DNA of 39,619 nucleotides from Cognatazoarcus sp050303815 (lineage in GTDB: Bacteria; Pseudomonadota; Gammaproteobacteria; Burkholderiales; Rhodocyclaceae). The DNA is taken from positions 1 to 39,619 of the forward strand of contig JBNLCM010000101.1 in assembly GCA_050303815.1 (NCBI GenBank), in the 5' to 3' direction. Below are positions 9,628 to 17,272 of this stretch, piece by piece (position 1 is the first letter of the stretch; every line of letters starts with the position of its first letter). The position numbers were made by a program, and so were the translations under genes. The notes under the pieces are model-generated. The model worked only from the letters and a program-made list of their open reading frames with translations. It was not told the DNA's origin and did not search any database.

Positions 9628-10413
9628 TCAGGGCAGGCCCTTGCGGCGGCCGGAATCGAGCATCAGGGTCGAGCCGGTCATGGCGTCGGCGCAGGGGTCG
9701 AGCAGCATCGTCACGGCCCAGGCCACCTGCTCCGGCGTCGTGAAAGCGCCAATCGACGACTCTTCCTTAAGTTCGTCGAGCACGGCGTCGACGCTGCAGC
9801 CACGCTGCTCGGCGCGGGCCTTCGCCACATTGCGCAGGCGCTCGGTGTCGGCCGGTCCCGGCGCGATCACGTGGGCCGTGACGCCCCGCGGGCCGTAGGC
9901 GAGGCTGAGCTGGCGCGAGACATTCACCAGCGCCGCATTGGCCACGCCAGCCGAGGCCGCGTAGGCAGTCGGCTCGAGGCCGTAATGTCCGCCGATGGCG
10001 ATGATGCGGCTGCCCTGCAAGAAGCGGGCATCAGCGGCGCGGGTCAGGCGCAGCAGCCCGCCTACCTTGATGTTCACGGCGTCCACCATGGTGGCGGTCG
10101 GGGCCGTCAGGATGCCGCCGGCCACGCCGACGCCCGGCCCATGCACCACGGCCCGCACCGGGCGGTCGAGCGCTGCCTGGATCGCCTCGATGGACGAGTC
10201 GTTCGAGATGTCCGCCACGCACACGCCGATGGAGGGCTGCCGGTCCTGCAGGGCTGCCAGGGAATCGGCGCTGCGGGCCACGGCGATGACCTTGAGGCCG
10301 GCATCGACGAGTCGATCGACCATCTTGTTGCCGAAGGCACCGGTGGCGCCCACCACCACGGCCAGTTCCGTGCGATCTGCGTCGTCTGGGTTGTTGCTCA
10401 CGCTGTTCTCCAT
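9628..10413 (-). CDS. SDR-fold protein with degenerate active site
   Basis: 261 aa. The Rossmann start (VVVGATGAFGNKMVD) has a GxxGxxG-type nucleotide motif, and the IAPGPADTERLRN segment and C-terminal GSTLMLDSGRR are typical of short-chain dehydrogenases. The catalytic residues are not: the usual Ser region reads IIAIGGHYG and the YxxxK motif reads YAASAGV, as if the Lys of YAASKAGV had been dropped. A normal Ser-Tyr-Lys dehydrogenase reaction therefore seems unlikely; it may be a non-redox binding or isomerising protein. It sits between the second catechol 2,3-dioxygenase (12 bp) and the tautomerase-like gene (26 bp), in the place where a dmpD hydrolase is absent, but it is not an alpha/beta hydrolase. 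Confidence 0.8.
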   Translation of the reverse strand: MENSVSNNPDDADRTELAVVVGATGAFGNKMVDRLVDAGLKVIAVARSADSLAALQDRQPSIGVCVADISNDSSIEAIQAALDRPVRAVVHGPGVGVAGGILTAPTATMVDAVNIKVGGLLRLTRAADARFLQGSRIIAIGGHYGLEPTAYAASAGVANAALVNVSRQLSLAYGPRGVTAHVIAPGPADTERLRNVAKARAEQRGCSVDAVLDELKEESSIGAFTTPEQVAWAVTMLLDPCADAMTGSTLMLDSGRRKGLP

Positions 10414-10425
10414 GGTTTCCGGGGT

Positions 10426-11355
10426 TCAGGTTGTCACGCCGAGGAAGCTCTCCGGCACATGCAGCGACTGCGAGAACGCCGCCAGGCCGAGGTGGTCCAT
10501 GGTCCAGGTGAGCTTCGGGCTGTCCGGGTAGCGGGTGTGCCCGCCCACGAAGACCTCGTTGCGGTTGCCCGACGGATCAAAGTAATAGATGGTCTTGACC
10601 GCCGTGATGCCGTGCCGGTCGTTGTGCTCGACCGGGATGCCGTACTTGCCCATCAGATCACCGGCCCAGACGTGGTCTTCGGTGGAGTTCAGGCGGAAGG
10701 ACACGTGGTGCAGGCGGTCGGGCTCCGGGTGCATGCCGAAGGCGATGTCGTGGGCCCGCGACGAGCACGACAGGAAGGTCAGGATCTGGTTGCCGCCGGG
10801 CTGGTCCACCAGCTCCTCGGCCAGGTCGAAGTCGAACACCTCGGTGAACAGGCGCACGTTGTCCACCATCTGGGGGCCGAGGATGAAGAGGTGGTCGAGG
10901 CCGTAGATGCGCATGCCGCGGATCACGCCTTCGTCGGGCATCGTACCTGGGTTCAGCTCGCCCAGCGTGTTGCCCACCTGATCCTTCTCGGCGTACAGGT
11001 GCATCTGCTGTCCGGTGGGAATCCGGAACTTCAGCCGCCGGCCGCTCTTCGGATAGACACCGGCGTCCACGGTCTCGACCGCAATGCCGAAGCCCTCGAG
11101 CCGGGCCTGCAGCGCCGACAGCGTCTCGTCGCCATGGACCTTGAAGGCGAAGTGATCGAGACCGGCCCGATCCGCTTCGCGCAGCACCACGCTGTGGTGG
11201 TCCTTTTCGTCCCAGGCCTTGAGATAGACCTTGCCGTCGGCGTCGGTCATCATCTCGTGCAGGCCCATCCGCTTGCCGTAGTGCTCGCGGGCCTCGGCCA
11301 TGTCCAGCACGCGGATCTGGACCTCGCCCAGGCGCATCACGCCTCTCAGTGCCAT
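10426..11355 (-). CDS. catechol 2,3-dioxygenase (second copy)
   Basis: 309 aa from the ATG preceded by GGAGAC; the open frame extends 32 codons further upstream but without family similarity. It is a type I extradiol dioxygenase with two vicinal-oxygen-chelate domains. The Fe(II) ligands are His in YGLDHLFILG, His in DRLHHVSFRLN and Glu in NRNEVFVGG. It opens catechol or alkylcatechols between carbons 2 and 3 to 2-hydroxymuconic semialdehyde. It differs clearly from the first copy at 22085, so it is not a recent duplicate and may prefer other catechols. It follows dmpG after a 160-bp gap holding a REP-like element. Confidence 0.93.
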   Translation of the reverse strand: MALRGVMRLGEVQIRVLDMAEAREHYGKRMGLHEMMTDADGKVYLKAWDEKDHHSVVLREADRAGLDHFAFKVHGDETLSALQARLEGFGIAVETVDAGVYPKSGRRLKFRIPTGQQMHLYAEKDQVGNTLGELNPGTMPDEGVIRGMRIYGLDHLFILGPQMVDNVRLFTEVFDFDLAEELVDQPGGNQILTFLSCSSRAHDIAFGMHPEPDRLHHVSFRLNSTEDHVWAGDLMGKYGIPVEHNDRHGITAVKTIYYFDPSGNRNEVFVGGHTRYPDSPKLTWTMDHLGLAAFSQSLHVPESFLGVTT

Positions 11356-11475
11356 TGTCTTGTCTCCATTGTCAGGGTTGTGCGGCCTGCCTGCGTGGGC
11401 GGCCGTTCTTGTTGTGTTTTTGCCGGGCGAGGGCCTGGCCTGCCCGGCCATTCGGTTCAGGTCCGACGTCGTGGC

Positions 11476-11505
11476 GGCGGATGACGCTGCGCTCTTCCGC
11501 CCTAC
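11476..11505. repeat. REP-like palindromic element
   Basis: GGCGGA at 11476-11481 pairs with TCCGCC at 11496-11501, with an inner palindromic GCTGCGC core, ending in CCTAC. This GGCGGATxACGCTGCGCTxxTCCGCCCTAC pattern is a widespread intergenic repeat in proteobacteria. It lies between dmpG and the second dioxygenase gene and could form a hairpin in the transcript. Only one copy is seen in this window. Confidence 0.6.
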
Positions 11506-11515
11506 GGATCCCGCG

Positions 11516-12565
11516 TTACGCCACGTCTTTCAGCAGACCGCGCGCCTTGGCCATGGTCATCGCGGTATCGATGATCATGTCCTCCTGTCCGCCGATCATC
11601 TTCTTGCGCCCGAGTTCGACCAGCACGTCCCGCGCCGGCACGCCGAAACGCTCGGCGGCCCGCTTGGCGTGCAGCAGGAAGGTCGAATAGACCCCGGCGA
11701 AGCCCAGGGTCAGCGAGTCGCGGTCGATGCGCACCATGTGGTCCATCATCGGCACGACGATGTCCTCGGCCATGTCCATCAGCTTGAAGAGATCCACGCC
11801 GGTCTCGATGCCCATGCGGTCGCAGACCGCGGCGAAGACCTCGAGGGGCGTGTTGCCGGCGCCGGCCCCCAGGCCGGCCACCGAGGCGTCGATGCGGCTG
11901 GCGCCGGCCTCGACGGCGGCAATCGAGTTGGCGATGCCCATGCCCAGGTTGTGATGGCCGTGGAAGCCGATCTCGGTCTCCGGCTTCAGCACCTCGCGCA
12001 GGGCGGTGATCCGCGCCGTGACATCCTGCGGCAGCATGTAGCCGGCCGAATCGGTGACATACACGGTCTGCGCACCGTAGCTCTCCATCAGCCTGCCCTG
12101 CTCGGCGATGCCCTTGGCGTCGTTGAGGTGGGCCATCATCAGGAAGCCGGTGGTGTCCATGCCCAGCTTGCGGGCGAAGGCGATGTGCTGGGGCGCGGTG
12201 TCGGCCTCGGTGCAGTGGGTGGCCACGTGCACGCTGCGGGCGCCGCACTGATACGCGGACTGCAGTTCGCGCATCGTGCCGAGGCCCGGCAGCAGCAGCA
12301 CGGAGATCTTAGTCTGCTTCACCGCGGCCGCCACGGCGCTGATGTAGTCCTCGTTGCTGTGGGGGGCGAAGCCGTGCTGCAGCGAGTTGCCGCCCATGCC
12401 GGCACCGTGCGTCACCTGGATGTAGGGCACGCCGGCATCGTCCAGCGCCGTCGCCACCCGGACCATCTGCTCGACGCTGATCTGCTCGCGCTTGGCGTGC
12501 ATGCCGTCGCGCAGGCACATGTCATGAAGAATGACCTTGCGGCCCTTGAGGTTCGAGTCACCCAT
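11516..12565 (-). CDS. dmpG: 4-hydroxy-2-oxovalerate aldolase
   Basis: 349 aa (DmpG of Pseudomonas CF600 is 345). It cleaves 4-hydroxy-2-oxovalerate to pyruvate and acetaldehyde and channels acetaldehyde to DmpF. The TIM-barrel start HDMCLRDGMHAKREQ carries the metal-binding Asp and catalytic His/Arg, and the metal-binding pair is in GFHGHHNLGMG. The C-terminal helical domain that contacts DmpF follows (RKKMIGGQEDMIID). The ATG shares one base with the dmpF stop (TGATG), showing translational coupling of the two channelled subunits. The same frame stays open upstream through dmpF; that part is antisense-frame noise. Confidence 0.97.
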   Translation of the reverse strand: MGDSNLKGRKVILHDMCLRDGMHAKREQISVEQMVRVATALDDAGVPYIQVTHGAGMGGNSLQHGFAPHSNEDYISAVAAAVKQTKISVLLLPGLGTMRELQSAYQCGARSVHVATHCTEADTAPQHIAFARKLGMDTTGFLMMAHLNDAKGIAEQGRLMESYGAQTVYVTDSAGYMLPQDVTARITALREVLKPETEIGFHGHHNLGMGIANSIAAVEAGASRIDASVAGLGAGAGNTPLEVFAAVCDRMGIETGVDLFKLMDMAEDIVVPMMDHMVRIDRDSLTLGFAGVYSTFLLHAKRAAERFGVPARDVLVELGRKKMIGGQEDMIIDTAMTMAKARGLLKDVA

Positions 12566-13494
12566 CACGCGGCCTCCACGGCTCTCAGTTGGATCTTCCC
12601 GCTGAGGATTTCCTCGGCGAACATTTCGGCGGTCCGGCAGGCCGCGGCGGTCATGATGTCCAGGTTGCCGGCGTAGGTCGGCAGGTAGTCGCCGAGGCCG
12701 GCCACTTCCAGGTACACCGCCACCCGGTGACCCTGCGGGACCTCGTCGAAGACCGGGCCGTTCACCAGCTTGTAGCCGGGCACGTATGTCTGTACCTCGC
12801 CGATCATCCTGCGCACCGACTCGATGATCGCGGCCTCGTCCGGCGCCTCGTCGGTCAGGCAATAGATGGTGTTGCGCATGATCATCGGCGGCTCGGCCGG
12901 GTTGATGATCGCGAGGGCCTTGCCCTTCCTTGCGCCACCGACCTTCTCCAGCGCGTTGGACGTGGTGTAGGTGAATTCGTCCAGGTTGGCGCGAGTGCCC
13001 GGGCCGACGGACTTGGACGACAGCGACGCGATGATCTCGGCGTAGCCGACGCTCTGGACCTGCGCCACGGCATTGACGATGGGAATCGTCGCCTGGCCGG
13101 CGCAGGAGATCATGTTCACGTTCATCTCGACCTTGTCGGCGTGCTGGCGCAGGTTCACCGGCGGCACGCACAAGGGTCCGACGGCCGCGGGGGTCAGGTC
13201 GATCATCATCACGCCCCGCGCGTTCAGCTTGCGGCTGTTTTCCGCATGGACGTAGGCCGACGTGGCGTCGAAGGCGATCTGGATGTTGTCGTCGAGCACA
13301 TGGGGCAGCAGGCCATCGACGCCGTCGGCGGTGGTCTTCAGGCCCATGTCGCGCGCGCGCTGGAGGCCCTCGGACTCGGGGTCGATGCCCACCATCCAGA
13401 TCGGCTCGAGCACCGGACTGCGCTGGATCTTGTAGATCGGGTCGGTGCCGATGTTGCCGGAGCCGATTAGGGCGCAACGAATCTTCTGCATCAC
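12565..13494 (-). CDS. dmpF: acetaldehyde dehydrogenase (acetylating)
   Basis: 309 aa. It oxidises acetaldehyde with NAD and CoA to acetyl-CoA, in a complex with DmpG. The Rossmann start is CALIGSGNIGTDP, and the nucleophile Cys is in NMISCAGQATIP (about residue 132). Length agrees with the family (DmpF 312 aa). It overlaps the dmpI stop by ATGA and the dmpG start by one base. The order here is E-H-I-F-G instead of E-F-G-H-I of the classic dmp operon. Confidence 0.97.
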   Translation of the reverse strand: MMQKIRCALIGSGNIGTDPIYKIQRSPVLEPIWMVGIDPESEGLQRARDMGLKTTADGVDGLLPHVLDDNIQIAFDATSAYVHAENSRKLNARGVMMIDLTPAAVGPLCVPPVNLRQHADKVEMNVNMISCAGQATIPIVNAVAQVQSVGYAEIIASLSSKSVGPGTRANLDEFTYTTSNALEKVGGARKGKALAIINPAEPPMIMRNTIYCLTDEAPDEAAIIESVRRMIGEVQTYVPGYKLVNGPVFDEVPQGHRVAVYLEVAGLGDYLPTYAGNLDIMTAAACRTAEMFAEEILSGKIQLRAVEAA

Positions 13495-13709
13495 TTGACC
13501 TCCGCCGCCAGGGCTTGCGCCGCGGCCCGCTGGGCCATCGTCTGGCCACCCACGTAGAAGCCGTCGGGGCGGTGCTCGGTCACCAGGATGCGCACCTGCT
13601 CGGGCTTGACGCCCAGCGTGCGGGTGATGGCCTCGGTCATGGCCACCGCCACGTCCTGCTTCTGTTGTTCGGTGCGCCCTTCCATCAGGTGCATCTCAAT
13701 GATCGGCAT
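13491..13709 (-). CDS. dmpI: 4-oxalocrotonate tautomerase
   Basis: 72 aa. It isomerises 2-hydroxymuconate to 2-oxo-3-hexenedioate. After Met removal Pro-1 is N-terminal (MPIIEMHLMEGR); Arg-11, Arg-39 and Phe-50 of the known 4-OT active site all fall at the right numbers. It is about 10 residues longer at the C-terminus than the 62-aa CF600 enzyme. It overlaps the following dmpF start by 4 bp. Confidence 0.95.
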   Translation of the reverse strand: MPIIEMHLMEGRTEQQKQDVAVAMTEAITRTLGVKPEQVRILVTEHRPDGFYVGGQTMAQRAAAQALAAEVK

Positions 13710-13728
13710 GGCGTTCTCCCTCAGCCGC

Positions 13729-14532
13729 TTAGTCGACGAAGCGCATGGAAACGCTGCCGAGTTCCTGGAAACGGGCGATCACGTTGTCGCCCGGCTTGAC
13801 CGCGATGGCCTCGGTGATGCCGCCGCTCATGACGAAGCTGCCGGCAGGCAGCGTCTCGCCCAGATCGGCGAGGATGTTCACCAGCATCGCCACGGCCTCG
13901 GCCGGGTGGCCCAGCACGGCGGCCGAGGCGCCCATCGCCACCATCTCGCCGTTCTTTTCCATCACCACGCCGAGCGTGCGCAGATCGAGGTCGCGCGGAT
14001 CACGCGCCCGACCACCGCCCACATAGCGGGCGGACGAGCCGTTGTCGGCGATGACGCTCTCCAGGTCGAACTTGAAGCCGGAGAAGCGCGAATCGATGAT
14101 CTCGACCGCCGGCAGCACGTAGTCGGTGGCGTCCAGGACGTCTTCCTTCGTGCAGTTCGGGCCGGCCAGAGCCGCCCTGGTCACGAAGGCCACCTCGCAC
14201 TCGACGCGCGGATGCACCAGGTCGCCGGTGGAGATGGCGCTGTTCTCCGGGCGGGCCATGCGGTCGGTCAGGAAGCCGATGGAGGGCACGTTGACGCCCA
14301 TCTGCTGCATCTTGGCCTTCGAGGTCAGGCCTGCCTTCCAGCCCACGTGGCGGTGGCCCTGGGCGATGAAGCGCTTGCGCAATTCGGCCTGCACAGCGTA
14401 GCCATCGCCGATGGTCATGCGCGGGTATTCATTGGTCAGCTTCGGAATCGCATAGGCGCGGGTCTGGGCGCCTTCGATGCGCTCGGTCAGGCGCACGATG
14501 TCCTCGCGGGTGAGGGTGATTTCCATGCTCAT
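13729..14532 (-). CDS. dmpH: 4-oxalocrotonate decarboxylase
   Basis: 267 aa. It decarboxylates 2-oxo-3-hexenedioate to 2-hydroxypenta-2,4-dienoate, normally in a complex with DmpE. Family signatures seen are GWKAGLTSKAKMQQMGV, the metal ligand run HPRVECEVAFV, VEIIDSRF and the closing FVMSGGITEA. It was told apart from the hydratase by LRTLGVVMEKNGE and VLGHPAEAVAML, which match DmpH. The start ATG has ribosome-binding site AGGAG and overlaps the hydratase stop by ATGA, as expected for genes of one complex. Confidence 0.94.
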   Translation of the reverse strand: MSMEITLTREDIVRLTERIEGAQTRAYAIPKLTNEYPRMTIGDGYAVQAELRKRFIAQGHRHVGWKAGLTSKAKMQQMGVNVPSIGFLTDRMARPENSAISTGDLVHPRVECEVAFVTRAALAGPNCTKEDVLDATDYVLPAVEIIDSRFSGFKFDLESVIADNGSSARYVGGGRARDPRDLDLRTLGVVMEKNGEMVAMGASAAVLGHPAEAVAMLVNILADLGETLPAGSFVMSGGITEAIAVKPGDNVIARFQELGSVSMRFVD

Positions 14533-15326
14533 GGGGCGCTCCTGCCCGAGAATTGGATGCGGCAGCTGCCCAGACCGCCCACGTGGCAGACCAGCGCATC
14601 GCCGCCGGTGACCGGCACCAGGGCCGACTGGGATCCGGAGAGGATCACCTCGCCGGCCTTGAACGGGATGCCCAGCTCGCCGAGGGTGTTCGCCAGCCAC
14701 GCCACGGCGTTGGCCGGCGAGCCCTGAACAGCCGCACCGACGCCGGTGGAGAACAGCTCGCCGTTCTTCTCCAGCACCATGCCGGCCAGGGTGATGTCCA
14801 GCTTGCGGGGGTCACCCTGGGTCTTGCCGAGCACAAAGACGCCGCACGAGGCGTTGTCCGCCACGGTGTCCTGGATCTTGATCTTCCAGTCGGTGATGCG
14901 TGAATCGACGATCTCGAAGCACGGCACCACGTAGTCGGTGGCGCGGATCACGTCCATGGCGGTGATGCCCGGCCCAGTCAGATCGTGCTTGAGCACGAAG
15001 GCCAGCTCGGCCTCGGCCTTGGGCTGGATCAGGCCGGCCAGGTCGATGGTCGCGCCGTCCTCGAAGACCATGCCCGAAGTCAGCTGGCCGAAGTCGGGCT
15101 GGAACACGCCGAGGAAGTCCTGCACCGGCTTGGAGGTCACGCCGATCTTCTTGCCGACGATGCGCTCGCCGGCCTGCACGCGGCGATCGACGAAACGCAG
15201 CGCGATGCGGTAGGCATCCTCGAGGGTGATGTCGGGCTCGCGCTCGGTCAGCGGCGCGACCGTCCTGCGCTCAAGCCAGGCGGCGTAGAGCTCGTCGCCG
15301 TACTGCTGGATGGTGTCTTCGTTCAT
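14529..15326 (-). CDS. dmpE: 2-oxopent-4-enoate hydratase
   Basis: 265 aa from the ATG at 15326; the frame is open further upstream but that overlaps the end of dmpC. It hydrates 2-hydroxypenta-2,4-dienoate to 4-hydroxy-2-oxovalerate. Motifs are GERIVGKKIGVTSKPVQ, QPKAEAELAFVLK (metal ligands), FEIVDSRITDWKIKIQDTVA and AGEVILSGS, all as in DmpE of CF600. It lies 7 bp after dmpC and overlaps dmpH by 4 bp. Confidence 0.95.
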   Translation of the reverse strand: MNEDTIQQYGDELYAAWLERRTVAPLTEREPDITLEDAYRIALRFVDRRVQAGERIVGKKIGVTSKPVQDFLGVFQPDFGQLTSGMVFEDGATIDLAGLIQPKAEAELAFVLKHDLTGPGITAMDVIRATDYVVPCFEIVDSRITDWKIKIQDTVADNASCGVFVLGKTQGDPRKLDITLAGMVLEKNGELFSTGVGAAVQGSPANAVAWLANTLGELGIPFKAGEVILSGSQSALVPVTGGDALVCHVGGLGSCRIQFSGRSAP

Positions 15327-15333
15327 GGTCGCC

Positions 15334-16794
15334 TCAGAGCTTGATGCAGACGTTTCGGAGCTCGGTGTAGAACTCGAGGGAATGGACGCCACCCTCACGC
15401 CCGATGCCGGACTGTTTCGAGCCCCCGAAGGCCGTACGCAGGTCGCGCAGGAACCAGCTGTTGATCCACGTGATGCCCACGTCCACCCGCGCCGCCATGC
15501 GATGGGCGCGCTTCAGGTTGGTGGTCCAGATCGTCGTGGCCAGGCCGTAGTCGGTGGCGTTGGCCAGCGCGACCACCTCGTCCTCGGTGTCGAAGGGCCG
15601 GATGTGGCAGCAGGGCCCGAAGATCTCTTCGCGCACCACCGTTGCGGTTTCAGGCAGACCCGTCCAGATGGTGGGCTGCACCCAGTTCCCGCTAGCCAGC
15701 TCGCCCGCCATGTCCGGCACGGCGCCGCCGGTGATCACCGTGGCGCCCTCTTCGACGGCCTTGCCGTAATAGGAGAGCACCTTTCTCTGGTGTTCCTGGC
15801 TGATCAGCGGGCCGTAGTTGGCTCCCGCGTCGCGGGGCCGTCCGAAACGGACGCCTTCGGCCTTGGCCTTCAGCGCGGCGACGAAGCGATCGAAGATCGG
15901 GCGCTCCACATAGACGCGTTCCGTGCCGAGGCAGACCTGGCCGGTGTTCAGGAAGGCAGCGCGGAAGATGCCCTCGACGGCCGCGTCGAACTCGCAGTCG
16001 GCAAACACGATGCCCGCATTCTTGCCCCCCATCTCGAAGGAGACGTCACGGGTGCCTTCGGCGGCGGCCTTCATGATCGCGGTGCCGGTGCGGGTCTCGC
16101 CGGTGAAGGTGATCGCATCGACGCCCGGGTGGCTGGTGATGTACTCGCCGGCCGACCGGGGACCGAAGCCGTTCACCACGTTGTAGACCCCCTTCGGGAT
16201 GCCCACGGCGTTCATCACCTCGCCCAGCAGCGCGGCGGTGTTCGGCGTTTCCTCGGAGGGCTTCACGATCACCGTGTTGCCGCAGGCCAGGGCCGGGCCG
16301 ACTTTCCACGTCATCAGCAGGAAGGGTGCATTCCAGGGGCTGATCACGCCGATCACGCCCTTGGGCACACGGATCGCGTAGTTCAGCGCCCCCAGCCCGT
16401 CCGGCGTGTCCATCCGGAAGGCCTCGGTGGGCACGTTCCTGATGACGTCGGCGAAGACCTTGAAGTTGGCTGCGCCGCGGGGGATGAAGACGTGCTCCAT
16501 GACGTGGGCCGGCTGTCCGGTGTCGGCCATCTCGGCCTCGACAAAGTCGTCGAAGCGTCGGGAGATCTCGTCGGCGACCGCGTGCAGCAATTCGACTCGC
16601 TGCACGGTCGGGAGGCGACCCCAGTCGCCATGCAGCGCGTGGCGCGCCGCGCTGACGGCCGCATCCACCTCGGCCTTGCCGCCTTCGGCGATGGTCGTGA
16701 TGACACGGTTGTTGATCGGCGAGCGCTTCTCGAAGGTCTTGCCTGAGGTCCCGGCCGTGAATTCGCCGTTGATGAAATGCTGGATCTGACGCAC
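15334..16794 (-). CDS. dmpC: 2-hydroxymuconic semialdehyde dehydrogenase
   Basis: 486 aa from a GTG start with GGGAG six bases upstream; this gives exactly the length of CF600 DmpC and begins MRQIQHFINGEF in line with it. An alternative GTG at 16827 adds 11 residues. It is an aldehyde dehydrogenase that oxidises the ring-fission semialdehyde to 2-hydroxymuconate with NAD. Motifs are the cofactor segment VISPWNAPFLLMTWK, FTGETRTG, catalytic Glu in FEMGGKNAG and nucleophile Cys in NTGQVCLGTERV. It is the first gene after a 480-bp gap that may hold its own promoter. Confidence 0.96.
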   Translation of the reverse strand: MRQIQHFINGEFTAGTSGKTFEKRSPINNRVITTIAEGGKAEVDAAVSAARHALHGDWGRLPTVQRVELLHAVADEISRRFDDFVEAEMADTGQPAHVMEHVFIPRGAANFKVFADVIRNVPTEAFRMDTPDGLGALNYAIRVPKGVIGVISPWNAPFLLMTWKVGPALACGNTVIVKPSEETPNTAALLGEVMNAVGIPKGVYNVVNGFGPRSAGEYITSHPGVDAITFTGETRTGTAIMKAAAEGTRDVSFEMGGKNAGIVFADCEFDAAVEGIFRAAFLNTGQVCLGTERVYVERPIFDRFVAALKAKAEGVRFGRPRDAGANYGPLISQEHQRKVLSYYGKAVEEGATVITGGAVPDMAGELASGNWVQPTIWTGLPETATVVREEIFGPCCHIRPFDTEDEVVALANATDYGLATTIWTTNLKRAHRMAARVDVGITWINSWFLRDLRTAFGGSKQSGIGREGGVHSLEFYTELRNVCIKL

Positions 16795-17272
16795 GCCCTG
16801 CTCCCGCCGCCCGGCTGTCGGATTCACCGACGGCGCATTGCATGGGCGACCTGTTGATTGGATTCAGAGCGAGTCTAGGAGGCGGTAGAAATACCGTCCA
16901 ATACCAAATTTCTGGCTTTTCAATACCATTTCAGTAATACGATCCCCCCGTCAGGCATCACGCCGGGATGCGTGACCTCTCCCGCGCAGGCACCGGAGCT
17001 CAGTTTCTCGCGATGTGCGCAGATCCACGACCCAACCGCCGCATCAGGCGGCCGTCGGGTCGGCGACGGCCGCCTCCGGGCCGGGTCGGCCATTGCCCCC
17101 CGGCCAGACCGGGACCCGCTACTGCTGCCACGAGCGGCGCACGCGATCCCGGTTCAGGCACTTGCCTGTCTTTCGTGGCCGGGCGAGTCAGATCAACCGG
17201 TCGCGGCTTGAAGGAGACATGCCAGGACGCGCGCCCTACCCCCGATTCGCGGCGACCGCCATGGGCAATCGA
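16795..17272 (-). promoter_or_regulatory. dmpP-dmpC intergenic region with repeats and possible promoter
   Basis: 478 bp with no gene. Nearest dmpP a perfect 11-bp stem AGGCGGCCGTC / GACGGCCGCCT with an 8-base loop (17046-17075) could slow or end transcription, although no T tract follows. Nearer dmpC, in A+T-rich DNA, three AATACC boxes (16890, 16900, 16922; spacing 10 and 22 bp, on one helix face) look like an operator. A weak sigma-70-like pair on the minus strand (TTGGAC at 16896-16901, TAGACT at 16872-16877, 18 bp apart) overlaps them. Separate regulation of the lower meta operon is inferred. Confidence 0.5.

Noticed and set aside
9628..10413. SDR-fold gene as a replacement 2-hydroxymuconic semialdehyde hydrolase (dmpD)
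   Set aside because: It has a Rossmann fold with a nucleotide motif and no alpha/beta-hydrolase GxSxG nucleophile elbow, so the hydrolase name is not justified.
9622..11484. 620-codon open frame on the plus strand
   Set aside because: Antisense across the SDR and dioxygenase genes; His/Val/Ala-rich mirror sequence, no start signal.
17046..17075. 11-bp perfect stem-loop after dmpP as a Rho-independent terminator
   Set aside because: The stem is strong but no T tract follows on the minus strand and it is about 200 bp past the stop; kept only as a possible attenuating structure.
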